64,000 nt of DNA from Trichomonas vaginalis G3 (lineage: Eukaryota; Parabasalia; Trichomonadida; Trichomonadidae): contig NC_067205.1 of the NCBI RefSeq assembly GCF_026262505.1, positions 2,480,001 to 2,544,000 of the forward strand, read 5' to 3'. Positions within the stretch are counted from its first letter, which is position 1, and each line of letters starts with the position of its first letter. The position numbers and the translations under genes were made by a program. Positions 47,114 to 59,100 of the stretch are shown here, in pieces. The notes beneath the pieces are model-generated. The model was given only the letters and a program-made list of their open reading frames with translations. It was not told the origin of the DNA and did no database searches.

Positions 47114-50100
47114 ATGTCATTAAGTCCTCAGCAATTCTTCGAAATTATCCGCGGTGGGAAAATAGAAGAGTTGAAGAGCATAGATAATTTAGAACAAATG
47201 ATACTTTTAACCCCTGAATTTTCTGAAAATAACTTTTATCAAATTGCAATTTTAGAAGATCAGGCTGAAATTCTGGAATATATGGACAATATTTGTCCAG
47301 TAGCAGTAAATTCACTTGATAGAGATGGAAATTTGCCAATACATCTTGCAATTCAAACCAAAAATAAAAATCATAGTGTTCTTCATTACTTAGTCCAACA
47401 TTATGGTCCCAAAACCCTACTATCACGCAATTTTAGAAACTTTACTCCATTGCATTTAGCGGTTCTCCAAGGTAACGATGAAGCAATCAGAGAAATCGTT
47501 AGTTTAATACGGAAACATGACTATTACCAGGCTATTATTGATAGCAATGACGAGAGTTCAATCAATATTTTACGAAATGCTGCATCAATGGAGAATAATT
47601 CCAGTTTTTCATTGTTTTGTAACGAATTAGATAAAATTTTCCAAGAATTTCAAATAAAAATCGAAACCATCAAGAAGGAACATGAAGAAAAGCTTAAAGA
47701 AATCGAATCTGATACTAAGCTGGAAGCAGATAAGATTGCAGAAGAAAGAAAAGCCAAACAAAAAGAAATTGATCTTAAAACTGATGAATTAGAGAGGGTT
47801 GACAGAACAATGAGAGAAATCGACTCAAAGAGAAGACGTTCTGAATCACTTGCGAGGTTATACAAATCAAAAGTTTCTTTGTTGTCAGATGAATTAGATT
47901 CTCAAAAGAAATGTTTCAATGAAGTTGAAGGGAGAAACAATACAATCATGAAAGAAATACTCGAACAGAAGAAAGAAAACATTCGCCAGTCAGAGAAATT
48001 GCAACAAAAATTTAACAATGATTTGTTTAATTTTCAAAAAATACTAGATAACGAGCGTTTGCAACATAATAATGATATAAATTCTCTTAATAATGCACTT
48101 GAAGTCATTGATGAGCAAAAGAATATCCTTCAAAGCGTTATTAACTCAATCAAACAAGTAAATGAGCAAGAATTTAATAAGCAAAAGAGTCAAAACCACG
48201 AAAATGTTGATAATGAAGCAAAGTCAAAGCTTTTTGACCAAAAACAACAGTTTGTATCATCAATTTCACAAATAATGGAAGAATTACAAGTGTTGTATAA
48301 GGAACAACATAAAAACAATAACATGATAAGGATAAGTAACCAAGAGATCGAGAGGATCAACCTTAAAGAGTTTGATTTGAATGAAAAACTATCGAAATTA
48401 GAGCAAGATCTTGAAATGCTGAGAGAACAACGCAAAATTGAAATCGAATATAACAATAGAGCAGTAGAAGCTATTGAATCCGAAAAAGCTTCTCTTCGTA
48501 CAAGAAGAAACGAATTTCAAAAATTATTGAATGATCCGGCAACAAATGATTCTGACAAAGAACTCTACAAAGGAGAGATTGAGAAACTCATTCTCCAGCT
48601 AAAGAACCTGGATGATGATAAAAATGCCTTTATTGCTGAAAACGATGACCTTAAAAAAGAAGATGGATTAGAAGCCAAGGTTATAATACAACAAATACAA
48701 ACTGCACAAAATGAAAAGAACAGTTTCGAAGCTATCGATGCAAACAATGTTGAATTTCATCAAAATAAAATTAAATTATTGGTTGAAAATCAAAATAAAA
48801 TTTCTGACCAGATATGTTTATTAAGAAAACAACTCGAAGAGCAGAAATATTCTTATAATTCCCTACTTGAAGAAGAAAATAAATTATTTGACTTGGAAAA
48901 TGCTCCATTAGATAAGATTTACGAGATGGAAGTCGAAATGTTGAATAACCAATTAAGTATGATCGATAAACAACGCCAAAATCTTCAATCTGAATTAGAT
49001 TCTGTAAATCATAAGCATTATGAAACGACGAACATGCTGAATGATAAAATTTCCAAGTTAGAATCGGATAAGAAATCTTATCAAGATAAGTATGAAAGCT
49101 TGTCTAAAGAATTAGATTACAACATCGAAAATGCCAGAAAGGAATATGAAGAGAAAACGAAAGATCTTCGGCGTTTATATGATAAGAACATACAAGACCT
49201 CTCAGATCTTCAAAAGGGAAAACAAATCTTAGAAAGAAAGTTAGAAGAAGAGGAAAAGAAGCACGAAGAAGAAAGAGAATGGGAAAGAAACAAGTCTCAA
49301 GAAGAAATCAAACGCGGACTTAATCGAATCATCGAGTTAGAGTCACAACAGAAAAGAATTTACATTGAAAATGATGAATTGAAGGAAAGACTTCAAACAG
49401 TTTACATCGATGTATCAGAAAAATTCAAAAACGAGTTTGAGTTCATCAAGAAACAATACGAAGACAACATAAAAGTCCTAAATGACAGACAACAGGAAGA
49501 AATCGATCAATTGAATCTTCAAAACAAAAACATGCTAAATGTTTTGAAGAATGAGAAAATAATTGTTCAAAATCAGCTTAACGAAGCTCGACAAAGAGTT
49601 AAGGATCTTGAAGATAAGAATCAGATTTTATTAGATCAAAAGCAAACAAGAGAAGATGGAATTGATAGAATTGAGGAGAAGCAAAGAGAATATGAAGATA
49701 AAATAAGTAGTTTGGAACAAAACTTTGATCATCTAAATTTAGAGCATCAGAAAGATATGGAAAAACTTCAAGCAGAAATCAAGAAACTTGAAAGTGAAAA
49801 GCAACAACTAATTAATAAGATGATGAACGATCACAATTCAAATAAAGATCAAAAGAAAATGAATGAAATTATTTCAGATCTTCAGAAAAGAAATTCTGAA
49901 ATCGAACAGAAGAATCAAGAGATCAATCAATTGAAGCAAGAAATCGATCAAGAGAAAGAAAAAGTTACAAATCTCGATACCGAAAAATCCAAAATGCAAA
50001 AAGAAAAGATAAACATGGAGCAAATAATCTCTCAGAACGAACAAGAAAAGAAAGAGTTGCAACAAGTGATCACAGAGTATGAGCAATCTTTGAACGACTT

Positions 50101-53100
50101 CAATATAAATTCGATCAAACAAAAAGAACAAATCAAAACCCTTCAAAATCAGATTCAATCTCTGAATTCCGAAATTTCAAATTTCAACGAAAAAGAGAAC
50201 GAAGAGAAAGAGAAACACAAAAATGAAATAGATAAATTAAATCAAAAATTGAATGATTTGCAAAACCAAAGAAAAATATTACATGAGCAAATTGATTTGC
50301 AGAATGAGCATCACAAGAAAGAGATGAATGATATACAGTCAAAGATTAACGAACTTGAAAAAGAGAAGAAGAAAACAATTGAAGATTTCCAGAACAAAAT
50401 CAAAAACATTCAAGAAGAAAGTGACAGAAAAATCAAACAAAATATGGATGAGATTGAATCAAAGAACAAAAAGATACAAGACTTAGAACAAGAAAGGAAT
50501 AATCAACAGAAAATGATCGAGAAATTAGCAAAAGATAATTCAGACGAATACGAAGAAGTAGTCAATTTATTTAATCAACAATTGGATAATCTAAGACAAA
50601 ACAACAGACAAAATGAAAATTTAATTGCAAGCTTGAGATCATCCAACGAAGAAAAACAAAAAGAAATCGAGAAACTAGTGCAAGAAATTTCAGAATTACA
50701 AAAACAAATTTCTGAAATCAAAAATCAAAATGATTTTGAAACAGAAAGATTGCTAAATGAAAGCAAGGAAGCTAAACAAAAAATGGCGAGTAAAATTAAA
50801 GATCTCGAAAGCGATAAGAAATTTTTACAACAAGAAATCGAAAAATTAAAAAGAATAAATGACAATCTGAACCAACAAAACATGTCACAGAAAAGAGATT
50901 TTGATGAAGAGTTATCCCAGAAAAGCAATAAAATCAAGGAGCTAAATGAAAGGATTATTGATTTACAAAAACAAATAAATAATGACGATTTATCTCAACT
51001 TAATTCAAGACTCCATAATCTCCAAAAGCAAAAAGATGAAGTTGATCAACTAAATATCGAATTGAAAAATGACAAAAGCAATTTACAAAAACAGATTTCT
51101 TCTTTAGCAAAAGAAAGAGAAGATCTTAAGCAGCAGGCAGATTCGCTAAATGATTACAAAAAGAGAGTTTCTGATCTAGAAAAAGAGAAAGAAAATCTCG
51201 TACAGAATATCAAAAATATGGAAATTCAGATTTCAAATCAAAAAGATGGAAATCAACCCAAAAACGATGCTCTGATCACTGCATTACAAAAACAGTTAGA
51301 ATCGATGAAGAATAGGAGAGAAAATATAGAAAAAGACTTGAAAGCTCAAAACCAACAACTAGTTGATAAAAATAAGGAATTGGAAGAAAAAGTTCAAGAA
51401 TTGATGCACAAGATAACGGAACTGAATCTAGAATTGTGCAAATTCAAGACACAACAGCGTCAACTCAACAGAGATTTGGAAAAAATCCAACAGGAAAATG
51501 AGAAATTGAAAAATGCTAAAACAGATTCTGAATTAAATTCTTCAAAGAGAATCGAATTCCTTGAAAACCAGCTGGAAAATGTTAACAAACAGATAGAGGA
51601 ATTATCCAAAGCTGAAGCAAATAAAATTCAAAATCAACTAGATATGAAAAATAAAGAAAATGAACAACTCCAAAAAGAAAAACAAGAACTTGCTGAAAAA
51701 ATAAACAATCTACAGATTATTTTGAACGAATTACAGATTAAAATCGAGATTCTTGAGAAAGAGAAATCAGACTTAGATAAACAAATAGAAAAATTAAATG
51801 AAGATCTCAATAATTCTGAATCCAAAAATAAAGAAATAGAAAGACAAATTTTCCAACTCCAAAACAGAAAATCCGATGTAAATTCACAATTAAACACTTT
51901 ACAAGTTGATAAAGATTACTACCAAAAAATAATTGATGAATTGCATCAAAAGAACGATGAATTAGTTCAGAGAATCAAAGTTTTGGTTGACCAATTGAAT
52001 GAATTGTTGAAAGTTAAAGATCAATTGAATGGATCAAATGAAGATTTACTGAAGAAAATTACGGAACTACAAGGGTTGAAAGATCAACTCGAAGAAAACT
52101 ATTTGAAGTTGAAAGATGATAATCAGACAATATCTGAAATGAAGGAACAATTAGACGACGTAAATGAGCTTTTGAAGGAAAGAATCAGTGAATTGGAAGG
52201 AATCCAAGAATCAAATGAGTCTAAAATTGAAGAAATATCAAATGAATTGGATAAATACAAGTCAATGACAACTGATTTGAACAACCTGACAGAAATTGAT
52301 AATATTTCTATAGATGGAAGCGGCATTAAAGAGAGAAATGATTCGTTGAATGAAAAAATTAAAGAACTTCAAGACAAAATAGACGAATTGCAGAGAAATT
52401 ACGATGAATTACAGTCACTTCATACTCAGGTTAAAGATGAAAATTCAAGGATTAAAGATAGTTACAATGAATTGAATGCGAGTAAAGAGAAATTACAAAT
52501 CAATTTTGATAATTTAGACCAAAATAACAAGAAACTGGAATCTGATTTAGATAAACTCAATAAAAGTTTCAATGATTTGCTTGAAAATAATCAACAACTC
52601 CAAGATAATAACAATCAACTAAATGAAGAAAAGAACAAATTACAGTCAGATTTTGACAATTCTCAAAATGACATCAAAAAATTCAATGAAAATATCAATC
52701 AACTGTGTGAAAGCAACAACAAATTGGAAAATGCAAACAAAGATTTGAATGAAAGGCAAAAGATTTTAGAGAGAGATAACAATGAGCTGAAGCGACAGGT
52801 TGAGAATTTGATGGGAGAAATAAATAAGTTAAATGAAGAAAAAGAAAACCTTGATAGAGAGAGAAAATCATTGGAAGGAGAACTTATCAAACAAAACCAA
52901 AATGATGACGAGATTAAGAGATTGAATGACGAAATCCAATCTCTGAATCATCACAAGAAAGAACTAGAAGAAAATCTCAAACTAAAAGAAAACCAATTAA
53001 GTGATTTATCAAACACTTTAAGCACAATTTCGAATGCACTCAACTCACAAATCAGTGGTCTGAAGGAACAAATAGAAGAGTTAAAGCAAAAACAAAATCC

Positions 53101-56100
53101 AAATGAATTAATAGAGAAATTAAATGAATTACAAGAAGAAAAGAAGAAACTTGAACAAGACATAACTGATAAGGACAAATTAAATGAAGAATTGCAGAAA
53201 AGAGTTGATGAACTTGAAAAAGAAAAGCAGAACCACTATGAAGAGATTCAACAATTGAATCTTAAAACACGAGATTTGGAACTAAATAACGATGATGAAG
53301 ACCAAATCGAAGTTGTACAAATCAAACAAAAAATAGATGACCATAAAAATGAAATTGAAAACTTAAACAAACTTATTGACTCCTTAAGAAATGATATTTC
53401 CAATCTCAAATTGGAAAATTCCGAAAAGCAAAACCAAATAAATTCTCTTCAATCTGATAATACAAACAAGGATCATCAAATTAACTCACTTAAATCCGAG
53501 AATGATGATTTAATAAAAGAGAACAAACTGAAAGAAGAAGAACTTCAAAACCTGTTGAAACAAATAGAAAAACTTGAAAGGGAAAACAACGACTTACATA
53601 GCAAACTCAATCAAATTCAAAACACAACAGAAAAAGAGCAATTACAAAACACAATCCAAGAGAATGAAGAAAAAATTAAAGCATTAGAAAACAGAATCAA
53701 AGAGATCGAACAAGATAAATTTAGTTTGGAGAAAGACTTAAACGAAAAACATAAAAGTGAATTGGAAAAGCTTAATTCTGATTTGCATAATCTTGAATCA
53801 GAAAAAGAAAAACTACAAAACCAATTGGATGAACAAACTAAACAGCATAAAGAAGAGTTAAGTAAAGTTATTCATAAGCAGAATGATTTACAGGAACAAA
53901 AAGATAAACTTCAAAAAGATATTGAAGACCAAAAAATCCAAAATGAAAAAGAAATTGAAAAATTGAATGAAAGATTGATTGAAAACGAAAAGTTTAAAGA
54001 AGAGAAACAATTAGAGATAGAAGAACTGACTGCAAAACTCAAAGATCAATCCTTAGAATCGAAAGAACTTAAAGAGAAACTTGACCAGCTAGAAAACAGC
54101 CAAAGTAAAACTGTTGAAGATTTGGAACAGAAAATCAACGAGCTCAAAGAAGAAAAGGAAATGCTACAAGATGAGATCGAGGAACAAAAGCAGGAATTAA
54201 TGAACGAATCATTATTACTGAAAGAACGATTCGATGACGATCTGAAATCAGAACATGAAAAGAACAAAATCAAGTACGAAGAGAATTTGAATCTAATTAA
54301 CTCCCAAAAGTCAAAACTCGAAGAAGAAAAAGACAAATTGGAGAAAGATTTAGAAAAATTGAAAGAAGAAAATCAAAAGCAAATTGATGATTTGCAAAAC
54401 AAAATATCGAAAGTCGAAAATGAAAAGAAGTCTAATCTAAAAGAAATCGAGGATCTCATGAAACAGATCAAAGATTTAGACCAGCAAAAAATAGATTTGA
54501 GCAAAAAGTTCAATGAAAATCAACTCAAAAACGAAGAAAATATTCAAAAGTTAAACGATCAAATCGAAAATCTTCAAAAAGAAAAAGAAAATTTGATAAA
54601 CGAGCACAAGAACGAGCTAAATAACTTGTCAATAAGTCTTCAAGACCAAATGGAAAGCAATATGTCTGATTTAGAGAAAAAACTGATCCAGGCAAACAAA
54701 AACCATCAAAACGAAATGCATCAGAAACAAATGGAGATATTGGATTTGCAAAATTTAGTTGATAAACAAAAAGGCGAAATTTCTAATTTACAAAAGCGGA
54801 TCCAAAAGCTGGATTCCAATAATTCAGATAATTCTGACATGATTGATAAATTGAAATCTCAGATTTTGGAACTTGAAAACACAAATAATCAAATCGAAAT
54901 TGATTTAGAAAATGCGAAGAGCAACAATGATAAATTGAATGTAAAAATTTCCTTGTTGGAAGAAAATTATAATAAGGAAAACGAATTGAATAAGAATAAG
55001 ATTGAAAATCTTCAGAAACAAATTAAAGAACTCCAAGATCAAAAAGCTGAAATTGAAGAAAATCTAGAGAACCAAATTTTGCTTCTGAAAAAGAAAATCA
55101 ATGAGTTAGAAGCTGAATTAATGAAGAACAAAATTGATTTAGACAAGAACCAAAGACAATTCGATAATGAATTAGGTAAATCTCATTCAGAAATACAGAA
55201 AATGAACCAAAAACTTGATGAAAATCAAAAGAAATATCAAAATGAAATCCAAAAATTAAATGAATTGAATGATTCACTCAAAAATGAAGTCAAAAAATAT
55301 CAAAATGAACTTCAAGAAAACAAGAAGAAGTATGTCCAAGACATGGAAAATGAAATGCAAGAGCATCAGAAAGATATCATTTCCCTAAATCAGAGTATCG
55401 AGGAAATACAAAAAGCCAAAGAAAATTCAGATGCCGAAAAACATAATTTAGAGAATTTGGTAAATGACAAAGAAGAAATAATCCAAAACATGAACTCCAC
55501 AATCAAAAAATATCAAGGTCAAATCGATGACTTATCTGAGAAAATTAAAATATTGGAAGAAAACAATAAATATCAAGAAAAGGATCTTGAAAAAATCAAA
55601 CTCCAAAATAAAATTGATCTCCTTGAAAATCAGAAACAGGAAATTCAAAATAACCTATCACAAACAAAATCTGAAATTTCGGAATTAAAAGACAACAATC
55701 AAAAATTATTAACAAATTCCCAAAAAATGACGGACGACAACCAATATTTGATGAAGGAGAACGAAAAATTGGCAAGTGAAAAACAAAAATTGACAGAAGA
55801 ATGTCAAAAATTAAAGGAAAATCTTACTAAATTACAAATTCAATTGGATAAAATTAAAGAAGATAATGATAATCTCGAAAATGATAATAACAAACTGCAA
55901 AACAAATTAAATGAAATGCAAAACCAAATTTCTGATCTAACTTCAACAATTTCGAAACTTGAATCAGATTTGAAAGAGAAAGATCTTATTTCAAATGAAA
56001 ATAAAGAAAAGGATGAACTCATTGATATGTTAAAACGCGAAAAAGAAAATCAACTCCAGAAACAGAAAGAGTTTTTCCAAAGCGAAATTGAAAATCTCCA

Positions 56101-59100
56101 GAAATCCAAAGATAAAGAAATCAAAGAAATCGAAGAAGTTAAATCGAAGGAAAACGAGAGGCAAAAAATCAATTTCGATGAAACTATTTCTAACTTCCAG
56201 AACCAAATTGCTGAACTTCAGAACGAGAAGCAGAAAATGATGGAAAATCTCAATCAAAATCAAGCCAAAAATTTACAAACTGCCCAATTAAAACTAGATA
56301 TACAGAAGTTGGAAGGAAAAATTTTCACATTAAACGATGAGAAAGCAAAAATAGAAAAACAAAACTCAGAGAGAGAAAAGAGATTTATCGATGAATACGA
56401 AGCTCAGAAAAGGAAATTTGACAACGATTTGCATCATTTGTATCTCCAAAAGGAAGAAGAAATCGCTTCTGCAAAAAGAGATCTCAATAACCAAATTTTG
56501 GACCTGAAGAAAGAATATTTGAATGACTTGGCCGAAGAGAGAAAAGATCACCAGCAAAAGATATTCGAGCACAAAGATGAAAAGCAAAAAATTGAAGATT
56601 TGAATGAAAAACAAAAATCCGAAATTTTGTCTTTGCAAAAGCAAATTGAAGATTTGCAAAGTCAGATCGACAAATTACAGAAAGAGAAAGAAATTTTGGA
56701 AAAGGAAAATACAAAACACCTTGTGGATAACGAGAATCTTAAGCAAGAAATTCTCCAAAATTCTCAAAAGTTTGCAAATGATTTGCAGAACATATCAAAC
56801 GATTACTCAAAGAAATTCGAAGAAGAATTTAATGACATTAAAAATCGAAACAAAAATGAAATCCAAAAACTTCAAAATCAAATTTCTCTGTTGGAAAATG
56901 AGAAACAAAAACTCCAAAATGATTTGAATATTTTGGAAAAAGAAAGTGATTCACAAATAAAATCATTACAAACTGAAAGCAAAAGCCAAATTTCTGCATT
57001 AAATAATAAGTTGAATGACTTACAAATAAATAGAGATGGATTACAAGCTGATAACTCCAATCTCAAGAACAAGCTTTCTGATTTGGAAAATGTTAAGAGC
57101 AGTTTAGAGAGTGATAAAAGTGAATTAGAAAATAAAAACAAAAACCTAAGAGATTTCTTGAATAATTTGAATGCGAGCAATACTGATTTGCAAAGTAAGA
57201 TCACCAATTTAGAGAAAGTTAAAAACGATCTTGAAAACAAAATGTCAAAATTGAAAAATGACAATGAAAAATTAATTCAAAAATTAGCGCAAAATCAAGA
57301 AAATCATGAACAAGTAGTAGAAAGACAAAAGAAAGAAATTGATTCTCTGTCAGAAAAACAGATAAGTTTAGTTGAAGATAACAAAAACCAAAGCAAAAAT
57401 ATTCAAAATCTTCTTGAAAAATTATCTCAAATAGAAAATCAAAATCAACAACTTCAGAAAGATTTGAATGATTTACAAAATGATAACATTAGTCTAAAGC
57501 AAAAACTCTCAGAAGAGAATGACAAAAGCAAATCTATTTTGGAAGAAAATTCGTCTTTAAAGAATGAAATTCAAGAAATTGGAAAGCAAAATACAGAATT
57601 TCAAATTCAAATTTCCAAACAAAAATCGGATTTACAAAATCAAAAGAATGACATCGACAAATTAATGTTAGAATTAGAACATTTACGAACAGAGAACAAA
57701 GATATCTCCAGCCATATGAATGAAGAAAAATTGAAGGAGATTGAAGATAAGTCGAAAGAACTAAATGAGATTTTTGAGAAGCAAAAGAAAGAATTGGAGA
57801 AAAATTTTGCAAAACAAGTTGAAATTGAAAAACTGAAGAGTGATAATTTATCCAAAGATTTTTCAATTTCTCAAGGAAATTTGGAGAAAGAAATCGGACA
57901 TTTAAAGAACGTTATCATGAGTGAAAATAAGAGACATCAAGCAGAACTCCAAAACAATAAAAAGAACTTTATTGAGCTTCAAAACCAAAATCAGAAATTA
58001 ATTTCAGAAATATCATCTTTGAAAGATGAAAAATTCAAAATACAAGAACAAAAAGATGATCAAATTTCTGGTTTACATAAGAAATTAAATACCCTCCAAA
58101 ACGAACTGGAAAATAAAAGTAATTTGCTGAACGAAGAAAAAGAAACAATTCAGAAATTGAAAGAAATAATTTCAAGTCTCCAGAAAGAAAATGAGGATTT
58201 GAAATTACAGAAACCAATTTTTGATGAACAGGTTATGCATTCAAATGAATTACTTGAAAAACAAAAGGAAAATCACGAATCTGAGATTGGAGGCTTGTTA
58301 GAAAAAATCAATAATTTGGAAAATGAAAAGCAGAAATTGGAGAAAGAGTTATATAAAATGGAAGATGAACTCGACGAAACAGTACAGTATAAGAAGAGAC
58401 TTGAAGAAGATATTTCAAATCAAATGAAAAAGCACAAACAAGAGATAGATAACCAGATGAAAAAGAACGATTTGGAAATCGAAAACTTGCTTAAAAAACA
58501 AAAAGAAATTGAACTAGAAAGGCAGGAAATCGAAAACAAACTGATAGCCCAAAAGGAGAAATACGTGAGTGAATTGTCGAATCTGAAATTTGATCTTCAA
58601 AACGAAAAGAGCAACAGCTTGAATTTGGAAAAAATCAAAAGACAAAATCAAATCGAAATCAAATCACTACAAGATAAATTAAATGATTTACAAAGAATGC
58701 TAAATAATATTCAAAAAGAATTGAAAGAGAAAGAGGATTCTCACCAAAATGAGCTGGAAAAAATAAGAGAAAGACACAGAAATGAGTTAACAAATTTACA
58801 GAAGCAACTAACTGAACACGAAATTCAAAACTTGAAGCTCCAAAATGATATGGAGAAACTGAAGCGAAAATTGAGCGAAAATGGAGAAAAGAAGTTAGAT
58901 ACTCAGTCAAAATTTGATGATTTGAGTTCAGAATTGGAGAAACTCAGATATGAATTAGAAGAAAAGCAAAATGAAGTTAGAAAAAGAGATTTGGAGATTG
59001 ACGAATTGAACCATAGAAATGAAGAACTTCAAACAAACAGAGAAGAAATAACTCACCGAAGCCAAAGAGTAAAGCCGGAGTTCTATGATGATCTTAACCG

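Noticed and set aside
47145-58910. Many minus-strand frames of 60-128 codons opposite the giant gene
   Set aside because: Serine/leucine/phenylalanine-rich products are the antisense of a K/E/N/Q coiled coil.
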